64,000 nt of DNA from contig NZ_CP051302.1 of assembly GCF_024181405.1 (NCBI RefSeq), positions 806,001 to 870,000 on the forward strand. Direction: 5' to 3'. Positions 9,930 to 18,038 of the stretch are shown here, piece by piece. Under the pieces are notes generated by a model. It saw nothing but the letters and a program-made list of their open reading frames with translations, did not search any database and was not told the origin of the DNA. Position numbers and translations under genes: made by a program. The DNA comes from Treponema denticola. Its GTDB lineage: Bacteria > Spirochaetota > Spirochaetia > Treponematales > Treponemataceae. Every line of letters starts with the position of its first letter. Within the stretch, counting starts at the first letter, position 1.

Positions 9930-10292
9930 TATAGGAGTTTAACATTCAAAACAGAAGTATTTGATATGGAAAATTTTCAGGGATCTGCAGGTGTAAATTT
10001 TACCGATGCAAAAACTCACTATACGCGTATTATTGAGCATAAACACTTTGAATTTGGGAAACAAAATAAAACCGTTATTACAAAGGAATATCCTCTTAAA
10101 TGGTTAAAAAAACGGGAAGCTTATTACCCTGTTAATGATACGAAGAATACGGAACTATATTTAAAAGATAAAGAATTGGCAGAACGAGAACCAAATGTGT
10201 TATTTGGTGGAAGATTAGCAGATTATAAATATTATGATATGCATCAGGTAATTGTCGCTACTTTTCACCTGGTCGCGAAAGATATAAAATAA
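9930..10292 (+). pseudogene. glf: UDP-galactopyranose mutase C-terminal fragment (glf'), joined in frame to gtrA
   Basis: The segment encodes about 120 residues matching only the C-terminal third of UDP-galactopyranose mutase: YRSLTFKTEVFDMENFQG, YTRIIEHKHFEFG, EYPLKW, REAYYPVND and GGRLADYKYYDMHQ. The FAD-binding N-terminal two thirds (about 240 residues) is absent. The upstream reading frame is gtrA, so the two remnants form a chimeric open frame (9861-10292) with the junction near TITYRSL. The simplest history is a deletion joining gtrA to glf. The fragment lacks the FAD-binding fold and cannot be a working mutase. If the glycan once had galactofuranose, this locus no longer supplies it. 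Confidence 0.85.
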
Positions 10293-10306
10293 GGAGTGTC
10301 ATAAGT

Positions 10307-12205
10307 ATGGAACAAAGACAAAATATATTTTTTATACCGTTAATTATTAGTCTTATAATGTTTGTTTTTTTATTTACTGCTTTATTTGGGTCGCAGTACT
10401 ATTTTGCTTTTAAAATTCTGCTTGTTTCATTTATTTGTGTTTGTATCTGGACTATTTTAGCACTCAAATGTTTGGTACAGTCTTATAGAGCTCAAAATAT
10501 TTCGAGACGAACTGTTTTATCTCTTTTGGTAATTATTTGTTTATCGTTTTATTTGATTCGCACTATTTGGTTTTCCGGTTATCTCTCACTCTTTCCTGTG
10601 CGCAATTTACTCACTGATAGAGCTCATAGTGATACATTGTTTAACGCAAGTCTTGCTGAAAGTTTTGTTACAAATGGTTATCCTTCTATACAATTAAATG
10701 ATTCTTCATACACGCCTTATCATTGGTTGAGTAATTTTATAATTTCACTTTTATCGCGTTTTTTGAAACTTCCATCTTTTCTTGTTTATAATTATTTATA
10801 TCCAATTGTATTTATTCCAACATTCATTTTTTTCTTTTTTTCAGTCTTAATAGATTTTCGAAAGTTTTATGCAAAAAGGATAATATTATCCTTTTCCGAT
10901 ATTTGTTTGTGTTTCTTCTCCTTAGCCGGACTTTTTCCACGTAGGTTGGGAGACTTGATGGGATTCTGGATGGAGTCAACATATATGAGTGAATCATATT
11001 TAATTTCTTTGCTTGCGCTCTTAGTCGTTGTAAAAGTTATTTTATCTTTGAAAAACTTTGGTTATTGCTTTTACTATATTTTTTCCCCGATAATTATTAT
11101 AATATTAGCAGGGTTTAAAGTTTCTATAGGAATTTATTTTGCAATTGGTGTATCATATTTTCTTTTTAGAAAAGAACCTTTCGATATAAAAACATGGATC
11201 AAAGTCTTACTATATATTTTTGCTTTATTTGTATCATATTTTATTTTTCAAAAATCGAATCAACCGACAAAATTTTATTTTCTGCATTTTATACGGCATT
11301 ATGTTAGTCATGATTTTTATGTATATCATTATTTTCTTTTATTATTTCCCGCAATAGTGGTATTTTTGTATAGAACGAAATCAGTAAAACTATTCAGTAA
11401 AGATTATTTAATACAAAAAAATCATATTCTGCCGGAACTTTTAGTGATTATAAGCGTGATCGGAATCATGCCGGGGTTATTTTTAAGTATTTATGGCGGG
11501 AGTGCCGGATATTTTTTCTTACCGGCTTTTTTTATATCTGTTTTTTGTTTTTTAGGTTTTGATATATTTACAGAAATAACTGCGGTGATAAAATCAACTC
11601 AGAGATTCAAATTTATATATGTAATTTGTGCTGTCTGTCTGTTTACAACAGTAATTATGGATATACAACCAATACACTTAACATATTCATTCCTATCACA
11701 AAAACTGGCTGTGAGTCCGAAGACGTATTTAAAAGAAAAATTAAAACAAAATAATATAATTCAAAGCATTTATTTATTAACATCTGAATTATTTTCACCT
11801 GCACAAGAAAATAATAATAAATTTTATAAAAATTTAAATGAAATAAATAAAGTTACTTCTAAAAATAAGCATGAATATTGCGTATATGTTGAAAATACAT
11901 CGGATATTCTTAGCCTATATTCAGGTAAGGAAGGATTATTAAGAAAGCTTTCGGGATATTATATAATTTCAGCTTATGTAGGACTTCCTACTATCAATAG
12001 TATCTATACATCTGATGGTAAATATTACCGAGGAGATGGAGAATTTTTGACTGATTCTTTTTCAACAATGACTTATGGACTCAATACAGTTACAAAGCGT
12101 GATTTTTTCACCTTTGATGAGGCGTATATACAAGCAAAGCAATTACGTAAAAAATTTATTGTATATTTATATGATGACACTTTTAAAGTTATTCAGGTAA
12201 ACTAA
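10307..12205 (+). CDS. Large polytopic membrane protein, possible GT-C glycosyltransferase
   Basis: A protein of 632 residues with about twelve hydrophobic segments and a C-terminal hydrophilic domain of roughly 160 residues. AAGGAG precedes the ATG. The first long loop after the second or third helix carries RAHSDTLFNASLAESFVTNG and SYTPYHWLSNFI, a periplasmic loop with Asp and His as in many GT-C transferases and O-antigen polymerase-like proteins. No family can be named with confidence. Base composition is very AT-rich compared with the genes from 12206 onward. It may polymerise or cap a lipid-linked glycan, which is inferred from position and topology only. Confidence 0.5.
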   Translation: MEQRQNIFFIPLIISLIMFVFLFTALFGSQYYFAFKILLVSFICVCIWTILALKCLVQSYRAQNISRRTVLSLLVIICLSFYLIRTIWFSGYLSLFPVRNLLTDRAHSDTLFNASLAESFVTNGYPSIQLNDSSYTPYHWLSNFIISLLSRFLKLPSFLVYNYLYPIVFIPTFIFFFFSVLIDFRKFYAKRIILSFSDICLCFFSLAGLFPRRLGDLMGFWMESTYMSESYLISLLALLVVVKVILSLKNFGYCFYYIFSPIIIIILAGFKVSIGIYFAIGVSYFLFRKEPFDIKTWIKVLLYIFALFVSYFIFQKSNQPTKFYFLHFIRHYVSHDFYVYHYFLLLFPAIVVFLYRTKSVKLFSKDYLIQKNHILPELLVIISVIGIMPGLFLSIYGGSAGYFFLPAFFISVFCFLGFDIFTEITAVIKSTQRFKFIYVICAVCLFTTVIMDIQPIHLTYSFLSQKLAVSPKTYLKEKLKQNNIIQSIYLLTSELFSPAQENNNKFYKNLNEINKVTSKNKHEYCVYVENTSDILSLYSGKEGLLRKLSGYYIISAYVGLPTINSIYTSDGKYYRGDGEFLTDSFSTMTYGLNTVTKRDFFTFDEAYIQAKQLRKKFIVYLYDDTFKVIQVN

Positions 12206-13000
12206 ATGATGACAAAACTTGCACTCGGTACCGTTCAATTCGGCATGAACTACGGCATCTCAAATACACGCGGTCAAGTGCCGGCGGTCGAAATAGAAAA
12301 GATTCTTACATTTTGTAAAATCCACAATATAAATACGCTGGATACGGCACAGGGCTACGGTGAAAGTGAAGCCGTTTTGGGCCGTTATGATTTATCATCG
12401 TTTAAGATTGTTACCAAATTATCGGGTGATGCAGAACTCGAGGTCTCTCTTTGTAAATTAAACGTCAGTTCCATTGATGCTCTCTTATTTCATCGTGAAG
12501 ATGAAATAAATGATAAAACATGGCAAAAGTTTGAATATTGGAAAAGGCAAAAACTGATACATAAGATCGGCGTAAGTGTGTATTCTCCCGAAAAACTTTT
12601 ACGGATAATTCAAAACTATCCTGTAGACATCGTGCAAATTCCTCTTAACTTATTGGATCAGCGTTTTATACCGCTGCTTCCTGAATTGAAAAGTAAAAAA
12701 ATTGAAATACACGTTCGCTCGGTTTTTTTACAAGGCTTATTACTGATGACCGATTATCCGGCGCAATTCGATTCGATAAAACATATTTTGCAAGGAATCC
12801 CCCATCCGAAACTTTTGTATGCTCTGCATTTCGTATTGTCATTAAAACAAGTTGATAAATTGGTTGTCGGTGTTACATGCTTACAGGATTTGGAAGAGAT
12901 TTATAAAGCGGCTACAAGCCCCTGCCCATCTGTCGATTACAGCATATTTTCCGTTCATGATGAAAAGATTATCAATCCTTCCTTGTGGAGTAAAGAATGA
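12206..13000 (+). CDS. Aldo/keto reductase of the nonulosonic-acid cluster
   Basis: A 264-residue aldo/keto reductase. Asp46, Tyr51 (DTAQGYG), Lys71 (IVTKL) and His96 (LLFHRED) fit the AKR catalytic tetrad. The start MTKLALGTVQFGMNYGI is typical of AKRs in nonulosonic acid and spore/flagellar glycan clusters. It starts directly after the previous stop and overlaps pseF by four bases (ATGA), so it belongs to the same transcript. It is not part of the six-enzyme pathway to plain CMP-pseudaminic acid, so it may make a reduced or otherwise modified variant; the substrate is unknown. A second ATG at 12209 is an equally possible start. Confidence 0.8.
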   Translation: MMTKLALGTVQFGMNYGISNTRGQVPAVEIEKILTFCKIHNINTLDTAQGYGESEAVLGRYDLSSFKIVTKLSGDAELEVSLCKLNVSSIDALLFHREDEINDKTWQKFEYWKRQKLIHKIGVSVYSPEKLLRIIQNYPVDIVQIPLNLLDQRFIPLLPELKSKKIEIHVRSVFLQGLLLMTDYPAQFDSIKHILQGIPHPKLLYALHFVLSLKQVDKLVVGVTCLQDLEEIYKAATSPCPSVDYSIFSVHDEKIINPSLWSKE

Positions 13001-13686
13001 AAACCATCGCGATTATAACGGCACGCGGGGGTTCAAAACGTATTCCTCGGAAAAATATAAAAGAGTTTATGGGTAAACCTATGCTTGCCTATGCGATTGA
13101 AGCAGCGAAAAAGTCGAGAACTTTTGATACGGTTATGGTTTCAACAGATGATGAAGAAATCGCTGCCGTTGCAAAAAACTATGGTGCCGAAGTTCCCTTT
13201 ATGCGCAGTGCTAAAACCAGTTCGGATTACGCAATTACCTACGATGTTTTGGAAGAAGTATTAACCGAATATAAAAAATTAAACATTGGTTTTGATATGG
13301 TATGTTGTATTTATCCTTGTGTTCCTTTTTTAACGGCCGACTCGTTGCAAAAGGCCTATAATCAAATGCTTTCAGATTCAAACGACGCCATTATGCCGGT
13401 GTGTAAATATCCGGTACCGATAGAATGGGCGATGATTGTAAGCGACGGTATACTTGTTCCGAATGATCGTAAAGCTCAGCTTATCCGTTCGCAGGATTTA
13501 GTGCCGAAATATTATGACGTGGGTATGTTTTATTTTTGCAAAACATCGGCATTATTGGAACATAAAACGTTAGTACCGCCGAATACCGGTGCGTATATAA
13601 TCGATGAAAATGAATGTCAGGATATCGATATAATGGAAGACTGGAAATCTGCAGAATTAAAATATAAAATTCTACAAGGAGTGTAA
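12997..13686 (+). CDS. pseF: CMP-pseudaminic acid synthetase-like cytidylyltransferase, PseF
   Basis: A 229-residue nucleotidyltransferase. ITARGGSKRIPRKN (7-20) is the CMP-sugar synthetase P-loop, and the protein continues through MVSTDDEEIAAVA, CIYPCVPFLT and DENECQDIDIMEDW. It matches PseF/NeuA-type enzymes in length and motif order. It would activate the free nonulosonic acid with CTP for transfer. It overlaps the AKR gene by four bases and is followed two bases later by the class III aminotransferase. The pse assignment over Neu or Leg rests on the neighbouring pseB, pseC and pseI. Confidence 0.87.
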   Translation: MKTIAIITARGGSKRIPRKNIKEFMGKPMLAYAIEAAKKSRTFDTVMVSTDDEEIAAVAKNYGAEVPFMRSAKTSSDYAITYDVLEEVLTEYKKLNIGFDMVCCIYPCVPFLTADSLQKAYNQMLSDSNDAIMPVCKYPVPIEWAMIVSDGILVPNDRKAQLIRSQDLVPKYYDVGMFYFCKTSALLEHKTLVPPNTGAYIIDENECQDIDIMEDWKSAELKYKILQGV

Positions 13687-13688
13687 AT

Positions 13689-14984
13689 ATGAAAACATAT
13701 ACAAAATCAAACGAATTGCTTGAACGCGAATTAAAAGTGTCTCCGCTTGCCGCACAAACATTCAGCAAATCCTACCGTTACTTTTGCAAAGGAATTTCTC
13801 CTTTATACATCGATCATGCAAAAGGCTGCCGTGTTTACGATGCCGACGGTAATGAATTTATAGACTTTATTTGCGCATTGGGACCTATCACTGTCGGATA
13901 TAATGATGATCGCATAAACGATGCCGTAAAAGAACAATTAGATAAGGGCGCAAGCTTTTCTTTACAAAGTCCCATAGAAGTTGAACTTGCCGAAAAAATA
14001 TGCAAAATAATTCCCTGTGCCGAAATGGTACGCTTTGTAAAAAACGGAAGCGATGCCACCACCGCCGCAATCCGTCTTGCACGAGCGTATACGGGAAAAG
14101 AAATGGTGCTTATGAGCGGCTACCACGGTATGCATGATTGGTCAATCGGTGCGTCAAACAACAATAAAGGAGTACCGAAAGCGGTTTGCGAGCTTACAAA
14201 GAATTTTATATACAATGACCTTGCGGATATAGAAGAAAAATTAAATACATATAAGGATAAGGTTGCAGCCGTCATTCTGGAACCGATTCAGGCGGACGGA
14301 CCGAAAGAAGGCTATCTGCAAGCATTAAAGGATTTGGTACATAAACATAATGCAATTCTTATCTTTGATGAAGTTGTTTCAGGTTTCCGCTATGCCTTGG
14401 GCGGAGCTTCCGAATTGTATAAGGTAACTCCCGATTTGGCCGCTTTCGGCAAGGGAATGGGAAACGGATACGCAATATCCGCCGTTGCCGGTAAAAAAGA
14501 GATTATGCGGCAAATCGAAACCGGTGTTTTTATTTCAACAACATTCGGAGGGGATGCGCTTTCCATGGCGGCCTCTCTGGCTGCAATACAAATATTGGAA
14601 CATCCCGGCTTTTATAAAAACATTTGGAAACTCGGAGAAAAAATGCATGCCGGATTAAAAAAACTGGTAAAAAAATATGAGCTTCAAAAAATTATCACGG
14701 TCAGCGGTTTGCCCCCGCATTGCGGTCTTGCCTTTGACGGAACCGGCAGCTTATCGTATTTGGATATACACAGCGTATACTCCCAAGTTATGATTGAAAA
14801 CGGCATTTTGGTATTTGCAATATGTAACTTGAACGGCGCACATACCGAAAAAGAAATCGATTTATATCTTGATGCAACCGATAAAGCCTTTGCTCTTATT
14901 AAAAAGGCTATTGAACAAGACAGTCTTAACGGAATCCTTAAAGGCGGGAAAGTAGATCCTGTCTTTAAAAGGAATATAAAATAG
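13689..14984 (+). CDS. Class III (glutamate-1-semialdehyde-like) aminotransferase in sugar cluster
   Basis: A 431-residue fold-type I PLP aminotransferase resembling HemL. It has VKNGSDATTAAIRLARAYTG, IFDEVVSGFR (PLP-contacting D227) and the Schiff-base lysine K255 in AAFGKGMGNGYA. HemL enzymes have the same length but belong to haem synthesis; placement between pseF and acetyltransferase genes points to a sugar or nonulosonic acid substrate instead. It might add an extra amino group to a pseudaminic acid derivative. The true donor and acceptor cannot be read from sequence. Confidence 0.82.
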   Translation: MKTYTKSNELLERELKVSPLAAQTFSKSYRYFCKGISPLYIDHAKGCRVYDADGNEFIDFICALGPITVGYNDDRINDAVKEQLDKGASFSLQSPIEVELAEKICKIIPCAEMVRFVKNGSDATTAAIRLARAYTGKEMVLMSGYHGMHDWSIGASNNNKGVPKAVCELTKNFIYNDLADIEEKLNTYKDKVAAVILEPIQADGPKEGYLQALKDLVHKHNAILIFDEVVSGFRYALGGASELYKVTPDLAAFGKGMGNGYAISAVAGKKEIMRQIETGVFISTTFGGDALSMAASLAAIQILEHPGFYKNIWKLGEKMHAGLKKLVKKYELQKIITVSGLPPHCGLAFDGTGSLSYLDIHSVYSQVMIENGILVFAICNLNGAHTEKEIDLYLDATDKAFALIKKAIEQDSLNGILKGGKVDPVFKRNIK

Positions 14985-15962
14985 ATGAAAGTCAAATTTC
15001 TTAAAGATCTAAACGACTCGGAAAAACTTGTTTTTGAGCAATCCGCCTTATATCGCCAGATAAAAGGTAATTGGTTATATACCGATTCCGCAATTGCGTA
15101 TTACAGTGCTTATTTTACGAAGCATATTTATAACAATTCCTTAGTTGTATTTTCTGAAGATAATTTTTATTTATGTGCTTATTCATATAGCGATACAATA
15201 AATTCTTTAAGATATTTTGAGCAGCCTGTAAGTTTCTTTATTTTGAATGATGTTGAAGACGATACCGATATTCTGCATGAAATTTTTCACGTTTTTTTTG
15301 CTTTTATAAAAGAAGATCATATTCAAGAGATATATTACTATCATGAACCGCATATAACGGCACACTATTTTGATCATATACAAAGTACTGCAGTACAGTA
15401 CTACTCAGAGATTGATTTGAAAAATGAAGAAAAAAATATTAGACGAAATATACGAAAAAGCTACAAATCTTTATTAAATTGGGGTGAACGGGAGCTTGAA
15501 TACCATATTATGAATCGTAGTAATGCCGATAAAAAACTGTTTTATGATTTAAAACAATTCCATATTGAGGTTGCCGGTAGACAAACAAGAAGTGATGAAA
15601 CATGGGATAGACAATATGAAGCTATCCTTTCAGAAGAAGCTTTTGTTGTTCTCGGTTACTTTCAGAATAAATTGGCTGCAGGTAATATAATTATGCTTGG
15701 AAACAAATGTTCACAAATAAAAAGTGCCTATTACGGTGTCGGTGTTTATGACAGAAGCTTAATGGCCGAAAACAAGCCTATAAGTCATTTTGTTATTCTT
15801 AAATCAATTTTTGAGGCCAAACGATCGGGATACAGTCTTTTTGAATTTGGAGATGTTACGGGAACAGACGATGCAAAATATAATGATATTTCAAAATTTA
15901 AAAGGGGTTTTTCAAATAAGATAAACATCAAAAATGTGATTAAATTGAAATTTAATCTATAG
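14985..15962 (+). CDS. FemAB/GNAT-like acyl- or aminoacyltransferase
   Basis: A 325-residue protein beginning immediately after the preceding stop. The C-terminal half reads like a FemAB-type GNAT fold: NIRRNIRKSYKSLLNWGERE, then FHIEVAGRQTRSDETWDRQY, FVVLGYFQNKLAAGNIIMLG and a final FEFGDVTGTDDAKY, followed by SKFKRGFS. FemAB-like proteins in glycan loci often attach amino acids or acyl groups to amino sugars. With an extra aminotransferase next door, N-acylation of the new amine is a reasonable guess. The N-terminal half is not recognised. Confidence 0.6.
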   Translation: MKVKFLKDLNDSEKLVFEQSALYRQIKGNWLYTDSAIAYYSAYFTKHIYNNSLVVFSEDNFYLCAYSYSDTINSLRYFEQPVSFFILNDVEDDTDILHEIFHVFFAFIKEDHIQEIYYYHEPHITAHYFDHIQSTAVQYYSEIDLKNEEKNIRRNIRKSYKSLLNWGERELEYHIMNRSNADKKLFYDLKQFHIEVAGRQTRSDETWDRQYEAILSEEAFVVLGYFQNKLAAGNIIMLGNKCSQIKSAYYGVGVYDRSLMAENKPISHFVILKSIFEAKRSGYSLFEFGDVTGTDDAKYNDISKFKRGFSNKINIKNVIKLKFNL

Positions 15963-15986
15963 TTAATTTCGGTCATACAGATATCA

Positions 15987-16562
15987 ATGAATACATATAA
16001 AATATTAAAAAAACAAATCTACACTTTTGAACATTACTCCATTATTCCGATTCGATACGAAGACCGTTTTGATATAATGAAATGGCGCAATGAGCAAATA
16101 TATCATTTACGGCAAAACGAGCCCTTAACCGCTGAGAAGCAAAATATATATTTTGATACGGTTATTTCAAATTTATTTGATATGGGTAAGCCTGATCAGA
16201 TATTATTTTCTTATTTGGAAAATGATGTTTGTATCGGATACGGCGGTTTAGTGCATATCAATTGGATAGATAATAATGCGGAAATTTCATTTATTATGAA
16301 TACGGATTTGGATAAGAACTATTTCGATAAACACTGGGGTATATTTTTACGACTTTTAAAAGAAGTTGCTTTCGATGAGCTTAAGCTGCATAAAATATAT
16401 ACTTATGCATTTGATTTACGACCTCATTTATATCCTGTTTTTGAAAGAAACGGATTTAAAAAAGAAGCTGTTTTAAAAGAGCACTGTTTGTGTAACGGTG
16501 AATATAAAGATGTTGTTATACACAGTATTATAAATACAACACCTGTACAATGGTTTTGTTAG
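15987..16562 (+). CDS. GNAT N-acetyltransferase
   Basis: A 191-residue GNAT-fold protein. IRYEDRFDIMKWRNEQIYHLRQNEPLT is the N-terminal helix pair of RimJ/PseH-type acetyltransferases. A beta-strand segment with VCIGYGGLVHINWIDNNAEIS follows, and the end has PVFERNGFKKEAVLKEHC and NGEYKDVVIHS, the typical C-terminal part. Either this or the next gene could be PseH, which N-acetylates C4 of the UDP-amino sugar made by PseC. It lacks an obvious R/Q-x-x-G-x-G/A loop, so its acetyl-CoA site may be divergent. Confidence 0.75.
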   Translation: MNTYKILKKQIYTFEHYSIIPIRYEDRFDIMKWRNEQIYHLRQNEPLTAEKQNIYFDTVISNLFDMGKPDQILFSYLENDVCIGYGGLVHINWIDNNAEISFIMNTDLDKNYFDKHWGIFLRLLKEVAFDELKLHKIYTYAFDLRPHLYPVFERNGFKKEAVLKEHCLCNGEYKDVVIHSIINTTPVQWFC

Positions 16563-16584
16563 TATAAAAAATAAAGAGTTAATA

Positions 16585-17049
16585 ATGACGATTAGACTTG
16601 CACAGTCCGAAACAAAGAATAATGATATACAGCTTATATATGATTTGTCAAATGATCCCGATGTCAGAAAAAATTCGTTTTCGCATAATATAATATCATG
16701 GGAAGAGCACAAAAACTGGTATGCCGCAAGTGTACATGATCCGGATATACTCTTTTTCCTTATTTTTGATGATACAAATTTTGTAGGGCAAATACGTTTT
16801 GACCGCAGAAAAAATATTGATTCTCCGATAATTAATATAAGTATTACGAAAAAATATAGAGGAAAAGGCATTGCTTCCAATTGTTTAAAACTTGCACTCA
16901 ATGAATTAAAGCTAAGATGGCCACGTACTACTAAAATTAGTGCACATGTACTTTATGAAAATAAAGTGTCAAATATATTCTTTGCTAATAATGGATTTCA
17001 ATTAATTACGAACAATCAACATAATATATATGAGAAACTTATAATATGA
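16585..17049 (+). CDS. GNAT acetyltransferase resembling the GNAT domain of PseG-GNAT fusions
   Basis: A 154-residue single GNAT domain. YDLSNDPDVRKNSFSHNIISWEEHKNW, FVGQIRFDRRK and the acetyl-CoA loop KYRGKGIASNC are the pattern I know from the acetyltransferase domain that follows PseG in some pseudaminic acid hydrolase fusions. Here only that domain is present, with no PseG part upstream. It ends in an ATGA overlap with pseI. It is a good candidate for the pathway's acetyltransferase; the AAAGAG before the ATG supports the start. Confidence 0.78.
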   Translation: MTIRLAQSETKNNDIQLIYDLSNDPDVRKNSFSHNIISWEEHKNWYAASVHDPDILFFLIFDDTNFVGQIRFDRRKNIDSPIINISITKKYRGKGIASNCLKLALNELKLRWPRTTKISAHVLYENKVSNIFFANNGFQLITNNQHNIYEKLII

Positions 17050-18038
17050 AAACTTTTATAATTGCCGAACTTTCGGCTAATCACAATCATAATAAAGATA
17101 TCGCTCTTAAAACAATAGAAGCGGCAAAAAATGCCGGTGCCGATGCGGTAAAAATTCAAACCTATACTGCCGACACAATCACACTGGATTGCGATAATGA
17201 GTATTTTCAGATAAATCAGGGGACTCTCTGGGACGGTACAACCTTATATAAGCTGTATCAGCAAGCGTATACTCCATGGGAGTGGCATAAAGAATTGTTT
17301 GATTATGCTACAGAATTGGGTATTCAGCTTTTTTCAACTCCCTTTGATAAAACCGCGGTAGATTTTCTTGAAACACTTAACAATCCTATATATAAAATCG
17401 CCTCTTTTGAAATTACAGATATTCCCTTGATTGAATATACTGCTTCAAAGCATAAACCGATGATTATTTCCACAGGAATAGCGACTTTACAGGAAATAGA
17501 AGACGCTGTAGCCGCATGTAAAAAAGTAGAGAACTCTGATATTACCCTATTAAAATGTACATCCGCTTATCCTGCCCCTCTGAATGAGGCAAATCTTTTA
17601 ACAATACCGGATATGATACAAAGATTTAACTGTAAGGTTGGATTATCAGATCATACTATGGGAGATACCTGTGCATGTATAGCTGTTGCTTTGGGAGCAA
17701 AAGTTATTGAAAAGCATTTTATTATTGACCGTTCAATAGGAGGCCCCGACTCCGCTTTTTCGATGAATGAAAAAGAATTTTGCATGATGGTAAAACGAAT
17801 TCGTGAAACGGAAGAGTGCTTAGGCAGAGCTTCATATGAACTTTCGGAGTTAAGTAAAAAAAGCAGAAAATTCTCACGTTCTCTCTTTGCCGTCAAAGAT
17901 ATACAAAAAGGAGAGATTTTTACCGAAGACAACATATGTTCCATAAGACCGGGAGACGGTCTAAGTCCGAAATTTCTTCCGGAACTGTTAGGTAAAAAAT
18001 CGGATAGGGAATATAAGAGAGGGGAACCTATTCAGTGA
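17046..18038 (+). CDS. pseI: Pseudaminic acid synthase, PseI (NeuB family)
   Basis: A 330-residue NeuB-family synthase. MKTFIIAELSANHNHN and DAVKIQTYTADTITLD open the TIM barrel. GTLWDGTTLYKLYQQAYTPW is the stretch that separates PseI from sialic acid synthases. FSTPFD, STGIATLQEI, LKCTSAYPAP and SDHTMGD follow, and the C-terminal SAF (antifreeze-like) domain covers about residues 272-330. The enzyme condenses phosphoenolpyruvate with the free 2,4-diacetamido sugar to form the nonulosonic acid. It overlaps the genes on both sides by four bases, so the cluster is one transcript here. Confidence 0.93.
   Translation: MKTFIIAELSANHNHNKDIALKTIEAAKNAGADAVKIQTYTADTITLDCDNEYFQINQGTLWDGTTLYKLYQQAYTPWEWHKELFDYATELGIQLFSTPFDKTAVDFLETLNNPIYKIASFEITDIPLIEYTASKHKPMIISTGIATLQEIEDAVAACKKVENSDITLLKCTSAYPAPLNEANLLTIPDMIQRFNCKVGLSDHTMGDTCACIAVALGAKVIEKHFIIDRSIGGPDSAFSMNEKEFCMMVKRIRETEECLGRASYELSELSKKSRKFSRSLFAVKDIQKGEIFTEDNICSIRPGDGLSPKFLPELLGKKSDREYKRGEPIQ

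Noticed and set aside
2013..10292. In-frame stop codons (TGA, TAG, TAA TAA) within recognisable proteins might mean stop-codon recoding.
   Set aside because: All three stop codons end normal genes throughout the window, and the affected genes also carry a frameshift or a truncation. Pseudogenes explain them.
13689..14984. HemL (glutamate-1-semialdehyde aminomutase) of haem synthesis.
   Set aside because: No other haem genes are near; the gene is flanked by pseF and acyltransferase genes, so a sugar aminotransferase is the better call.
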